64,000 nt of DNA from Acidovorax benzenivorans (GCF_028680575.1 NZ_JAPCKI010000005.1:1-64000); one strand, 5' to 3'. Positions 9,258-18,187 are shown, numbered from the stretch's first letter. The notes: generated by a model not told the origin, from the letters alone. Made by a program: numbers and translations.

Positions 9258-10388
9258 ATGCTGCTGACCCAAGACCAGGAAATGATCCGCGACGCGGTGC
9301 GCGACTTTGCCCAGACCGAGTTGTGGCCAAACGCCGCGCGTTGGGACAAGGAACACCACTTCCCCAAGGAGGCGCACCAAGGCTTGGCCGCATTGGGCGC
9401 CTACGGCATCTGCGTGCCCGAAGAGTTCGGCGGCGCCCACCTGGACTACGTCACGTTGGCCCTGGTGCTCGAAGAGATTGCGGCCGGCGACGGCGGCACC
9501 AGCACCGCCATCAGCGTGACCAACTGCCCCGTCAACGCCATCCTCATGCGCTACGGCAATGCCCAGCAAAAGCGCGATTGGCTCACGCCCTTGGCCCGTG
9601 GCGAAATGCTGGGCGCGTTTTGCCTGACCGAGCCGCATGTGGGCTCGGATGCTTCTGCCCTGCGCACCACGGCTGTGAAGCAGGGCGATGAATACGTGAT
9701 CAACGGCGTCAAGCAGTTCATCACCAGCGGCAAGAACGGGCAGGTCGCTATCGTCATTGCTGTCACCGACAAGGGTGCGGGCAAGAAGGGTATGAGCGCG
9801 TTTCTCGTGCCCACCAGCAACCCCGGCTATGTGGTGGCGCGGCTGGAAGACAAGCTGGGCCAGCACAGCAGCGATACGGCGCAGATCAACTTTGACAACT
9901 GCCGCATCCCGGCCGAGAACCTGATTGGCGCCGAGGGCGAGGGCTACAAGATTGCCCTGGGTGCGCTCGAAGGCGGCCGCATCGGCATTGCCGCGCAAAG
10001 CGTGGGCATGGCGCGCAGCGCGTTCGACGCGGCGCTGGCGTATTCCAAAGAGCGCGAGAGTTTTGGCACGGCCATCTTCAACCACCAGGCCGTGGGCTTT
10101 CGCCTGGCCGACTGCGCCACGCAGATCGAGGCCGCGCGCCAGCTCATCTGGCACGCCGCCGCGCTGCGCGATGCCGGAAAGCCCTGCCTGAAGGAAGCCG
10201 CCATGGCCAAGCTGTTTGCCAGCGAAATGGCCGAGCGCGTGTGCAGCGCGGCCATCCAGACGCTGGGTGGCTACGGCGTGGTCAACGACTTCCCGGTGGA
10301 GCGCATCTACCGCGACGTGCGCGTGTGCCAGATCTACGAAGGCACGAGCGACGTGCAGAAGATCATCATCCAGCGCGCACTGGCCTGA
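9258..10388 (+). CDS. Acyl-CoA dehydrogenase (short/branched-chain type)
   Basis: 376-residue acyl-CoA dehydrogenase. The catalytic glutamate lies in IYEGTSDVQKI near the C-terminus, the arrangement of short/medium-chain enzymes and unlike liuA. Flavin contacts are in LTEPHVGSDAS and FITSGKNGQ. It probably oxidises a short or branched acyl-CoA and donates electrons to ETF; the substrate cannot be told from sequence. It lies downstream of the SDR gene with a CTGGAG ribosome binding site. Confidence 0.93.
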   Translation: MLLTQDQEMIRDAVRDFAQTELWPNAARWDKEHHFPKEAHQGLAALGAYGICVPEEFGGAHLDYVTLALVLEEIAAGDGGTSTAISVTNCPVNAILMRYGNAQQKRDWLTPLARGEMLGAFCLTEPHVGSDASALRTTAVKQGDEYVINGVKQFITSGKNGQVAIVIAVTDKGAGKKGMSAFLVPTSNPGYVVARLEDKLGQHSSDTAQINFDNCRIPAENLIGAEGEGYKIALGALEGGRIGIAAQSVGMARSAFDAALAYSKERESFGTAIFNHQAVGFRLADCATQIEAARQLIWHAAALRDAGKPCLKEAAMAKLFASEMAERVCSAAIQTLGGYGVVNDFPVERIYRDVRVCQIYEGTSDVQKIIIQRALA

Positions 10389-10440
10389 GCCGGTTGCCGC
10401 ACGCACTGGAAAGCGCTGCCATGCATCGGTGTCAACACGC

Positions 10441-10461
10441 AACCCTCCCAAGGTAGGGGGT
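10441..10461. promoter_or_regulatory. Candidate response-regulator box upstream of sensor kinase gene
   Basis: AACCCTCCCAAGGTAGGGGGT is an imperfect dyad. Its design matches the perfect dyad at 15588-15607 (AACCCTACC, 2-bp spacer, GGTAGGGTT). Both sit at genes of the two-kinase signalling cluster, so they may bind the NarL-type regulator encoded at 14838-15488. Confidence 0.5.
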
Positions 10462-10493
10462 GATTGGTGCGGGAAGATGCCAACATCGGCCCG

Positions 10494-12269
10494 ATGAACT
10501 CCGAACGCGTGCTCTCCTGGGACACTTTGGCGCCCGCCGCCCGGCTGCAGTTGTTGGGCAACAGCTTCATGCGCGTGCGCGACGGCTGTACGGTCATGCC
10601 GTTACTGGGGCTGCCGGGGGCGATCTGGCTGTATTCGCTGGGCTTGCAGCCGTCGGGTATCCCCTGGTGGTGGCTGGCAGCCTTGTTGTTGACCGCTGCG
10701 GCATGGGGTCTCTGGATCTGGTGGCAACGTGACCTGCTGCGCCAAGGAGGCGGTGAGGTCAGTCCAAAGTTCGTCGCTGGTTGGCTGCGTCGGGTGCAGA
10801 TGTTGGCGGCTGTCTACGGCGCGGTGCTGATGAGCGTGGTGGCTTCTGCCGGACCCGACACGCCCTTTGAACTGCGCGTGGTGTTCATCTGTGGCTCCAC
10901 GCTGGTGGTGTCGGCGCATGCCGCTCACCAGTCGGCGGCGCTGGTGGTTTTCAAGCGTTTCTTTTTCACCAGCTACGCGGTCAGCCTGTTGTCGGTGCCC
11001 TATGTCTTCCCCGATCACTGGAAGTACCTGTTGCCCATGCATCTGGCGTTTGGTGTGTTTTTTCGCAACGCGCGCATCAGCCACCAATTTTTTCTGAGCA
11101 ATGTGGACCTGACGGAGCGATTCCGCGCCGCCAAGGGCGAGGCCGAGCAGGCGCTGGCCGTGAAGAACCAGTTCCTCGCCACCGCCAGCCACGACCTGCG
11201 CCAGCCCGTGCACGCCGTGGGGCTGCTGGCCGAATCCATCGTGCTGCGCAACCGGGACCCGGCGCTGGACGCTACCTTGCAGAACCTGCGCCAGGGCGTG
11301 CAGTCGCTGCAATGGATGTGCAATGCGCTGCTCGACCTGTCTCGCATCGAGGCTGGCGCCGTGCAGGCGCGCTCGCAGGCAGTGGCGCTCGCGCCGCTGC
11401 TGCGCGAGGTGGCCATGCTGCTGGGGGAATCTGCGCGCACCCGGGGCCTCGTGTTGCGCTTGCGTCCGCCGCCAGCCAGTGCGCGGGTGCAGGCCGACCC
11501 GATGCTGCTGCGCCAGTGCGTGGTGAACCTGGTGCACAACGCGCTGCAGTACACGCAACGCGGCGGTGTGTTGCTGGCCGTGCGCCGCCGCGCCGGGCAT
11601 TGGCAGGTGGAGGTGTGGGACACCGGCCCGGGCGTGGCCGCCGAGGAGCGCGAGCGCATCTTCTCGCCCTTCACCCGCAGCGCCGCCACGCGCGCGACAG
11701 ACGATGCGGGCTACGGCCTGGGGCTGGCTGTGGTGGCGCGCTGCGCCGAGCTGATGAACGCGCCGCTGGGGCTGGTGTCGCGCCTGGGGCACGGTTCGCG
11801 CTTCTGGCTGCGGCTGCCCCAAGCCGCGTCCAGCGAAGTGGCCATTGCCGCACCCCCCGCGTCCGCGTGGCGGGGTGGGCTGCAAGGCCGCTGCCTGGTG
11901 GTGGACGACGACCCTCAGGTGGCCGCAGGCTGGCAGCAACTGCTGCAGGACTGGGGCGTGCAGGTGCGCTGCGCGGCCGATGGCGCCGAGGCACTGGGGT
12001 GGCTGGCGCAGGGCTTCATGCCGCAGGCCATCCTCTGCGACGAGCGGTTGCGCTCGGGCGAAAGTGGGTTCGCGCTGCTCCAGCGCTTGCAGGCCCTGTG
12101 CCCCGATGCCGCGCTGGCCATGGTCAGCGGTGAATGGGATTCGCCAGCGCTGCGCCAGGCGGAGGACGAGGGCTACCTGGTGCTGCGCAAGCCGGTGGCG
12201 CCTGACCAACTGCATACCTTGCTGCGGCAGTGGTTGCCAGAGGAATCTGGATTGCTATCAAAAATATAG
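10494..12269 (+). CDS. Membrane hybrid sensor histidine kinase / response regulator
   Basis: 591-residue hybrid kinase. About six hydrophobic segments occupy residues 25-190 without a large periplasmic loop, suggesting a membrane-embedded sensor. HisKA follows with phospho-acceptor His233 (TASHDLRQPVH), then HATPase_c (N-box NLVHNALQYT, G-boxes DTGPGV and GYGLGLAVV) and a C-terminal receiver domain (VVDDDPQV, acceptor Asp516 in CDERLRSGESG, Lys in LRKPV). Start taken at ATG 10494; a TTG at 10464 is possible. The last codons lie inside repeat copy B. It converges with a second hybrid kinase of the same catalytic layout. Confidence 0.92.
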   Translation: MNSERVLSWDTLAPAARLQLLGNSFMRVRDGCTVMPLLGLPGAIWLYSLGLQPSGIPWWWLAALLLTAAAWGLWIWWQRDLLRQGGGEVSPKFVAGWLRRVQMLAAVYGAVLMSVVASAGPDTPFELRVVFICGSTLVVSAHAAHQSAALVVFKRFFFTSYAVSLLSVPYVFPDHWKYLLPMHLAFGVFFRNARISHQFFLSNVDLTERFRAAKGEAEQALAVKNQFLATASHDLRQPVHAVGLLAESIVLRNRDPALDATLQNLRQGVQSLQWMCNALLDLSRIEAGAVQARSQAVALAPLLREVAMLLGESARTRGLVLRLRPPPASARVQADPMLLRQCVVNLVHNALQYTQRGGVLLAVRRRAGHWQVEVWDTGPGVAAEERERIFSPFTRSAATRATDDAGYGLGLAVVARCAELMNAPLGLVSRLGHGSRFWLRLPQAASSEVAIAAPPASAWRGGLQGRCLVVDDDPQVAAGWQQLLQDWGVQVRCAADGAEALGWLAQGFMPQAILCDERLRSGESGFALLQRLQALCPDAALAMVSGEWDSPALRQAEDEGYLVLRKPVAPDQLHTLLRQWLPEESGLLSKI

Positions 12270-12312
12270 CTGTCTATGCTTAATGCTAAAGCGCTGAGGG
12301 CTGTTTTTGCTT
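12251..12312 (+). repeat. Dispersed double-hairpin repeat, copy B
   Basis: ATTGCTATCAAAAATATAGC followed by TGCTTAATGCTAAAGCGCTGAGGG and a T-rich tail. It forms the whole junction of two convergent kinase genes. It supplies the last residues (LLSKI) of one and, on the other strand, the last residues (KQKQPSAL) of the other. The two hairpins could also act as a bidirectional terminator. Confidence 0.85.
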
Positions 12313-14838
12313 GCTTCCATCGTGGGCCAGCCACTGCGCCAGCACCGCGTGCAACTCCGCTGGATTCACCGGCTTGCGCAGCACCAGGTAGCCCTCGTCC
12401 TCGGCATCCTGCAAGGCGGGCGCGTCGAATTCGCCGCTGACCATGGCGCCGCGCGCGGCGGGGCAGCGCGCAAGCAGCGTGCGCAGCACGTCAAAGCCGC
12501 TCTCGCCCGTACGCAGCCGCTGGTCGCAGAAGATGGCGTCGGGCTCGAACCCGTCGTCGAGCTGGGCATGCGCCTGCGCCCCCGTGGTGGCGTACGCCGC
12601 CGTCACGCCCCAGGCGTCGAGCATGGCGCGCCAGGCCTTGATCACCTGCGGGTCGTCGTCCAGCACCAGGCAGCGGCCCTGCAGCGGGTGCACTGCGAGC
12701 GCATCGCGGCGCATGGCCACGGGCTCGTAGGGCCCGGCTGCTGCCACAGTGGTGCGAGCCGGCAGCCGCAGCCAGAAACGTGAGCCCCGGCCAGCCCGCG
12801 ACTGCATGCCGTAGGCGGCACCCAGTTGTTCGGCGCAGCGCGCCACCACGGCCAGCCCCAGGCCATGCCCCGCGTCGTCCATCTGGTCCGCCCGTTCCCC
12901 TCGGTAGTAGGGGTTGAACACCTGTTCCTGGTCGGCCAGGGCGATGCCGATGCCGGTGTCCCGCACCTCCACCAGCCAGTCGCCGCCGCGCGCCCGCACG
13001 CTCACCAGCACCTTGCCCTGCGGGGTGTAGCGGATCGCGTTCTGCACCAGGTTGGCCAGCGCCTGGCGCAGCAGCACCGGCTTGGCCCACACGGTGGCGC
13101 CGCCGCGCGGCAGGTGCAGGCGCAGGACCAGGCCGCCGAGGCAGGCCTGTTCACGGAACAGGCACATCAGGTCCGCGAGCAGCGCATTCAGATTCACCGC
13201 GCTCGACATGCCCTGCGGCTGGCCAGACTCCAGCCGCGAGAGGTCCAGCAGCGCATTGAACAGCTGGTTCATGGCCTGCATGCTGGTGCGCAGGTCGGCC
13301 AGTAGCGGCCGCAGGATCGGGTCGCTGTTGCGCAGGCCGATCGCCTCCACCATCAGCGACATCGCATGGACCGGTTGGCGCAGGTCGTGGCTGGCGGTGG
13401 CCAGGAACAGGTTTTTCTCGGTCAGCGCGTCCTCGGCCTGGCGCCGGGCCGCGCCCAGGGCCTCGTTGGCCGAGCGGGTGCGGCGGTACAGCCAGAAGCT
13501 GAAGCCTGCCGCCAGCAGGGCCAGCGCCACCGTGCCGATCAGGCCGATCTGCTGCATGCGCCGCACGCGCAGTTCGGCATCCTGCACCTGGTTGGCCTGC
13601 GCGAGCTGCTCGATCTGGCGTTGCCGCTCGGCGCTGTTGAAGCGCTCCTGCAGCGTCGCCACGGCCTGCTCTCGCTCGGTGTGGAACAGGGCCTTGGCCA
13701 GTGTCTGCTGCTTGCGGGTGGTTTCTATGGCCTCGCGGTACAGACCCGCCTGCTCGTACATGCGCGAAAGCTCGCCCAGCAGTTGCTCCTCCATGGGCTG
13801 GGAGCCTGCCTCGTGCACAAACCGGATGCCGGCCTCCACGTCGTGCGCGCCGGCCGCGATGCGGCCCTGGCCCATCAGTGCGAAACCGAGGTTGGCCTGC
13901 GCCAGTGCGGCGCCGCTCAGTTCGTGTGCGTCGCGATAGGCGGCCATGGCCTCGCGCATCACGGGTTCGGCCTCTGCATAGGCTTTGCGCTGCAGCAGGA
14001 TGTCGCCCAGGTTGTTCAGCGCCGTGGCCCGCAGCCCGGTCAGTCCTCCGGCCCGGGCGATCTGCAGGGACTGGCGGTACGCGGCCATGGCGGCGTCGAG
14101 GTCGCCCTGCACGTTTTCCACATTGCCGCGGTGCAGGTGCAGCCAGCCCAGCGCCTGCTGGGCGTCCAGCTCTTCGGCCAGGGGCAGCGCCTCGCGGATG
14201 GTCTGCAGCGCCCGGTCCGGGTTCTTCATGTCGAAGTGGAGCAGCTCCAGGTGGGTGCGTGACCGCAGCTCGGCCGTGGCCGCCTGGCGCGGCAGCGTGC
14301 GCGAAAGCTCCAGGCTGCGCAGCAGGTGGGTCAGCGCGTCCTCGAACTGGCCGCTGCCGCTGTGCAGGGCGCCCAGCGTCAGGTGGTAGAGCCAGCGTAC
14401 CCAGGGGTCGCGGGCCTGCTCGGCTGCGGCCGCTTCGCGCGCCAGTGCGTCCAGCCCGACGCGCGTCTTCCCCGCGACGGCCAATTGCCTGGCCTCGAAG
14501 CAGACGGCCAGCACCTGCGACGAGGCGTCGTTCTGCGCGGCCGCCAGCGCCTTCAGTTGCGCGATGGCCTGCGTCACCACCGGGGCCTGTCCGATCTCAA
14601 AGGCTGCGTCCGCCAGCGCCGCCAGGTAGGTGCGCCGGGTCTCGATATCGGCCGCGTTGGCAAAGCGCGTAGCGGCGGCCTGCAGCGCCTGCACGGCCTC
14701 GGCGCTGTTGCGTTGTGACAGGGTCTGCAGCCGGTCCAGCTCGGCCAGGTCCGGGTTGCTCGGTGCCTGGGCCCCTGCGGGCAGAGCCGCCAGCAGGCAC
14801 AAGGCCGCAGTCAGCACCACGGCCCGGAAGGGGCGCAT
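12286..14838 (-). CDS. TPR-containing hybrid sensor histidine kinase / response regulator
   Basis: 850-residue hybrid kinase. A signal peptide (residues 1-23, ending AQA) precedes a periplasmic tetratricopeptide-repeat array (about 40-390), a transmembrane helix (IGLIGTVALALLAAGFSFWL, about 430-450), HisKA with His484 (TASHDLRQPVH), HATPase_c (NLVQNAIRYT, DTGIGI, GHGLGLAVV) and a receiver domain (LDDDPQV, Asp772 in CDQRLRTGESG). Its start overlaps the stop of the response-regulator gene by one base (TGATG), so the two are coupled. The N-terminal TPR array suggests protein-protein or peptide sensing in the periplasm (inference). Confidence 0.93.
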   Translation of the reverse strand: MRPFRAVVLTAALCLLAALPAGAQAPSNPDLAELDRLQTLSQRNSAEAVQALQAAATRFANAADIETRRTYLAALADAAFEIGQAPVVTQAIAQLKALAAAQNDASSQVLAVCFEARQLAVAGKTRVGLDALAREAAAAEQARDPWVRWLYHLTLGALHSGSGQFEDALTHLLRSLELSRTLPRQAATAELRSRTHLELLHFDMKNPDRALQTIREALPLAEELDAQQALGWLHLHRGNVENVQGDLDAAMAAYRQSLQIARAGGLTGLRATALNNLGDILLQRKAYAEAEPVMREAMAAYRDAHELSGAALAQANLGFALMGQGRIAAGAHDVEAGIRFVHEAGSQPMEEQLLGELSRMYEQAGLYREAIETTRKQQTLAKALFHTEREQAVATLQERFNSAERQRQIEQLAQANQVQDAELRVRRMQQIGLIGTVALALLAAGFSFWLYRRTRSANEALGAARRQAEDALTEKNLFLATASHDLRQPVHAMSLMVEAIGLRNSDPILRPLLADLRTSMQAMNQLFNALLDLSRLESGQPQGMSSAVNLNALLADLMCLFREQACLGGLVLRLHLPRGGATVWAKPVLLRQALANLVQNAIRYTPQGKVLVSVRARGGDWLVEVRDTGIGIALADQEQVFNPYYRGERADQMDDAGHGLGLAVVARCAEQLGAAYGMQSRAGRGSRFWLRLPARTTVAAAGPYEPVAMRRDALAVHPLQGRCLVLDDDPQVIKAWRAMLDAWGVTAAYATTGAQAHAQLDDGFEPDAIFCDQRLRTGESGFDVLRTLLARCPAARGAMVSGEFDAPALQDAEDEGYLVLRKPVNPAELHAVLAQWLAHDGSKQKQPSAL

Positions 14839-15488
14839 CAGGGCAGCTCCAGCCGCCGCCCGCGCAGCAGGGTGATGGCCTCGACCCGTGTGCGCACACG
14901 CAGCCGCTCCAGGATGCCTGTCACGTGCTCCTTCACGGTGCTCTCGGCAATGTCCAGTTGCGATGCAATGCGCTTGTTGGGCAGGCCCTGCAGCACCAGC
15001 GCAAGGATCTGCCCCTGGCGAGCCGAAAGCCCCAGATCGGCCGGAGTCACCTGCAGGTCGCGGCTGCGCGACGGCTGGCTGCCCAGCAGGCTCGGCTCAA
15101 ACCAGACCAGCCCGCTCAGCAAGGCTTCCACCGCCAGGCCAAAAGTTTCGGGCGCCGCCTGCTTGTGGATGAAACCCTGTGCGCCTGCCTGCCGCGCCTG
15201 CGCCATCACGGCAGGGTCATCGTCTCCGCTGATCACGGCGATGGGTGTGCCGGGGCAGTGGCTACGCACTTGGCCGATCAGGCCCACTGCCGCGCCTTCC
15301 GCCAGCCAGAAGTCGATGAGCGCGATGGCCGGTGAGCCTCGCATTTCCACCCAGCGGAGAAGATCGTCAGCGCCACCCGCCACCACTACCTCCATCTGCG
15401 GTAGGCGCGCGCGCAGGAATTCGGCCATGCCGTGTGCCACCAGCGGATGGTCGTCCAGGATGAGTGCGTAGTGGGAGGTGGGGGCCAT
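14838..15488 (-). CDS. NarL/FixJ-family response regulator
   Basis: 216-residue two-domain regulator. The receiver domain carries DDHPLV at the N-terminus, acceptor Asp59 (ALIDFWL) and a Lys in FIHKQA. The LuxR-type helix-turn-helix is at about 150-210 (LSARQGQILALVLQGLPNKR, ESTVKEHVTGIL). It is translationally coupled to the TPR-kinase gene downstream and is probably its partner. I chose MAPTSHYALILDD as the start. A perfect dyad (15588-15607) lies 100 bases upstream between this gene and the divergent lipoprotein gene and is a likely target. Confidence 0.93.
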   Translation of the reverse strand: MAPTSHYALILDDHPLVAHGMAEFLRARLPQMEVVVAGGADDLLRWVEMRGSPAIALIDFWLAEGAAVGLIGQVRSHCPGTPIAVISGDDDPAVMAQARQAGAQGFIHKQAAPETFGLAVEALLSGLVWFEPSLLGSQPSRSRDLQVTPADLGLSARQGQILALVLQGLPNKRIASQLDIAESTVKEHVTGILERLRVRTRVEAITLLRGRRLELP

Positions 15489-15587
15489 GCGATGGGTGAG
15501 GGTGGCTGCGCCCTGCGGCGCAAGTGCGCGGACAGAGCAGAGGTAGGGCAAATTCTGCCAAGTGTTAGGCAGGACGGACGGCGCACA

Positions 15588-15607
15588 AACCCTACCTGGG
15601 TAGGGTT
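15588..15607. promoter_or_regulatory. Perfect dyad operator in divergent kinase/lipoprotein region
   Basis: AACCCTACC TG GGTAGGGTT has perfect 9-bp arms with a 2-bp spacer. Its centre lies about 72 bases upstream of the lipoprotein ATG. It faces the response-regulator gene on the other side. The size and symmetry suit a LuxR/NarL-type dimer. A looser version lies at 10441-10461. Confidence 0.65.
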
Positions 15608-15669
15608 CCACGCCGGGTCGGGCGGTGCACAGAATCCGCCCTTCATTCACGGTCAAGAGGTTTCTGTTC

Positions 15670-16749
15670 ATGACACGACAAGCAAGCGCAACGGGTGCCG
15701 GGCGCACCTGGCATTCCGTACGGCCCCTCTTCCGCTGGGCACCCCTGGGCCTGGCGGCCGCCTTGCTGGTGGGTTGTGGCGGCGGTGACGATGACAACAA
15801 TGGCACGCCGCCGCCCACCGCTGGCGCGTTCAGCATTGGCGGTACGGTCACGGGCCTGGGCGTTGGCAAGATGGTGACGCTGCAAAACATCGGCAAGGAC
15901 GACTTGACGGTGAATGCCAATGGCAACTTCGTCTTCGTGACGCGCCTGGACAGCGGCATTGCCTATGCCGTCACCGTCAAGACCCAGCCCAGCGGGCAGC
16001 GCTGCACGGTGACCGAAGGCACCGGCACGGCCACCGCCAACGTCACCAGCGTGCAGGTGCGTTGCGAGAACCTGGCGGCCGCCACCTACACCGTGGGCGG
16101 TTCGATTTCGGGCCTGGCGGGTGGTGCCGTGGTGCTCCAGAACAAAGGTGGCGACGATCTGTCGGTTTCCAGCAACGGCGGCTTCACGTTTGGCACTGCG
16201 CTCGCGGGCGGAACTGCCTACGCGGTCACCGTGCGCACGCAGCCTTCCGGTCAGAGCTGCACGGTGCGCAACGGCGCTGGCAGTGTGGGCTCCGCCAACG
16301 TGGGATCGGTGGAGGTGAGCTGCGGCACGGTGGTAGCCTTGCCGGTAGGCGACTGGAAGCAGGAACGCTGCGTACCCCTCGGCCCCGGCCAATGGGGGCG
16401 GTCGCTGTGGCGTATCGCCAAGCAAAGCGAAACACGCGCCACGGTCAGCCTTGGTGTGGCAACGTACACCGATGCCAACTGCACGGCGTCCGGCCCGGTC
16501 ATTGGCGGGCAAGGAGGCGACGGTGGTACGTTCAACTTTGACCGCACTGCGTCGACCCCCACGCTCAGCGCTTCGTTTGGCAGCTGGGCGCAGATCACGG
16601 GTCTGACCTCCCGCACTGTATGGGCGCGCAAGGGGCCCTACCTGTGCATTTTGGGCGATCTGAACCCCAGCCTCTTCCCCACGGCTGCGGCGGTCGAAAC
16701 ATCAGCCAATCTGTCGATACAGAACAAGAACTGCTACACGCAGAACTGA
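15670..16749 (+). CDS. Lipoprotein with two internal repeats
   Basis: 359-residue predicted outer-membrane or periplasmic lipoprotein. The lipobox LLVGC is followed by a Gly/Asp/Asn linker. Two similar domains of about 78 residues follow: SIGGTVTGL..VTLQNIGKDDLTV..KTQPSGQRCTV and TVGGSISGL..VVLQNKGGDDLSV..RTQPSGQSCTV. A distinct C-terminal domain of about 125 residues has three further cysteines. Function unknown. Related proteins are common near signalling genes in this family of bacteria. It is divergent from the response-regulator gene, with a perfect dyad between them, so it is a candidate regulon member. Confidence 0.85.
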   Translation: MTRQASATGAGRTWHSVRPLFRWAPLGLAAALLVGCGGGDDDNNGTPPPTAGAFSIGGTVTGLGVGKMVTLQNIGKDDLTVNANGNFVFVTRLDSGIAYAVTVKTQPSGQRCTVTEGTGTATANVTSVQVRCENLAAATYTVGGSISGLAGGAVVLQNKGGDDLSVSSNGGFTFGTALAGGTAYAVTVRTQPSGQSCTVRNGAGSVGSANVGSVEVSCGTVVALPVGDWKQERCVPLGPGQWGRSLWRIAKQSETRATVSLGVATYTDANCTASGPVIGGQGGDGGTFNFDRTASTPTLSASFGSWAQITGLTSRTVWARKGPYLCILGDLNPSLFPTAAAVETSANLSIQNKNCYTQN

Positions 16750-16780
16750 GTGCGGGCGGCCTCGTCGCCCTTCAAAGAAA

Positions 16781-16814
16781 AGCCCCCGCAGCGAAGGTGT
16801 TGCGGGGGCTTTTT
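16781..16814 (+). terminator. Rho-independent terminator after lipoprotein gene
   Basis: AGCCCCCGCA / TGCGGGGGCT stem of 10 bp with a 10-base loop followed by TTTT. It lies 32 bases after the lipoprotein stop codon. Confidence 0.9.
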
Positions 16815-16894
16815 ACTGGGTGGGTTGCGCTTCTCGGTATGGCTCTTGCGGTGGCGGTTACAGCCCGCCCCGGTGTCCGGGGCATCCTTGGGCG

Positions 16895-18031
16895 TCAGCG
16901 TGCGAGTTCAGCCGCCGTGGCTGCATCCAGCCGCCCTGATGTGGGCAGCCCTTTGTCCTTCTGGAAGGCGCGCAGCGCTGCGGTGGTCTTGCCGCCCATC
17001 GCCCCGTCGGGCGTGCCCGCGTTGTAGCCCAGTTCGTTCAGGCGGGCCTGCGCATCGCGCAGCGGAAGCCCGACGCTGGCAGCTCCGCTGGCAGCTGCTG
17101 CGCGCGCGGCCGAGGTCTGCGATGGTGGGGCGGCGCCGTCCACGCTCAGCCGCCCGCCACCGCCCAGGCCCTGGCCTTTCACCGTCTGGGCGCGGTAGCT
17201 GCGCAGCGACTGCACCATCTGGTTGAACGCATCCATGAAGGCGGCCGCAATCACCTTGCCTTCTGCCGTGTTGGAGTAGCCGCCCATGCGGGCCCCGCCC
17301 GAGCCGCCCAGCAGCTGCCCCATGGCGCCAAAGTCGGTCTTGGCGGCACTGCCTTCCGATGCCGCCACCTGCACGCCCGAGCGGTTGTCGATGAGCGTGA
17401 GCAGCGCGCTGGCCTCCTTGGTGTTCATGCTGCCGCCGATGGCTGCCAGCAAGCCCCCCGCACGGCCACCGACCAGGCCGCCCAGCGAGGCGGAGGCACC
17501 GCCTGCGTTGTTGTTCTGGAACACGATTTCGGGCGACAGGCCGTAGTCGGACGCCACCATCTGGCCCTGGCCAAACTGGCTGCCCTGCCGCATTTCGCCA
17601 GACTGCATCAGCGCACGCTCGCGCGTCATCGCGTTCATGCCTGTAGCGCTGCGTTCTACCACCACAAAGCAGTTGGACTGCTGCACCAGCAGGCGCAGCA
17701 GGTTGGCCGTGGGCGGCAGGCGGTACTGGTCACGCAGGATGGTGTACCAGCCAGCCTGCTGGTTTTCGATCAGCGAGACCGTGCCCAGCGGGCTTTCGCA
17801 ACGCTCCAGCGAGTCGCTGGCGCCGGTGGAGGCTCCACCCGCAGCGCTGCCGGTGGCCACGGTCTTGGCATCGGCGCTGCCCATGCGCATGTTGGTGGTC
17901 TCGCAGCCACTGAGCAGCAGTGCGGCGGCCACGGCCGTGCTGATGGCGCCCAGGCGCAGCGGGGCGAAGGATCGGGGCAGGGATGCGGCGGAGCGCGCGG
18001 GCCGCAGGCCGACAGGGAAGGTGGTGGTCAT
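16895..18031 (-). CDS. CsgG/HfaB-like lipoprotein with C-terminal peptidoglycan-binding domain
   Basis: 378-residue lipoprotein (lipobox LLSGC, Cys43, after a long basic leader). Residues of about 85-270 resemble the CsgG fold used for curli/holdfast secretion pores (LRLLVQQSNCFVVVERS, DYGLSPEIVFQ, LTLIDNRSGVQVAASEG). A PG_binding_1 domain closes the protein (about 315-378: LRDAQARLNELGYNAG, GKTTAALRAFQKDKGL). No curli subunit genes are nearby, so export of fibres is not supported. A role in anchoring an outer-membrane complex to the cell wall is a reasonable guess. Confidence 0.85.
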   Translation of the reverse strand: MTTTFPVGLRPARSAASLPRSFAPLRLGAISTAVAAALLLSGCETTNMRMGSADAKTVATGSAAGGASTGASDSLERCESPLGTVSLIENQQAGWYTILRDQYRLPPTANLLRLLVQQSNCFVVVERSATGMNAMTRERALMQSGEMRQGSQFGQGQMVASDYGLSPEIVFQNNNAGGASASLGGLVGGRAGGLLAAIGGSMNTKEASALLTLIDNRSGVQVAASEGSAAKTDFGAMGQLLGGSGGARMGGYSNTAEGKVIAAAFMDAFNQMVQSLRSYRAQTVKGQGLGGGGRLSVDGAAPPSQTSAARAAAASGAASVGLPLRDAQARLNELGYNAGTPDGAMGGKTTAALRAFQKDKGLPTSGRLDAATAAELAR

Positions 18032-18128
18032 GGTTGCTGGAGTTGCTGCGGGTGCGCAGCGAAAGAGAGGAACACAAAGTCCTGATCTTTCGCCGTGCCA
18101 CCCGCTACCCGCAACCCGACTGAAGTAG

Positions 18129-18158
18129 GGGTTGGCGGCTGGCTGCAGCCGCCAACCC
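18129..18158 (-). terminator. Strong hairpin between DUF2237 and CsgG-like genes
   Basis: GGGTTGGCGGCT / AGCCGCCAACCC is a perfect 12-bp stem with a 6-base loop. No T-run follows on either strand, so termination or attenuation is possible but unproven. Confidence 0.45.
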
Positions 18159-18187
18159 AGCCTGCGCCACCGCGCGCGGCAACGGGG

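Noticed and set aside
15830..16320. Tandem repeat units considered as a DNA repeat array
   Set aside because: The similarity is between two protein domains inside one gene. The DNA is diverged and not a tandem array.
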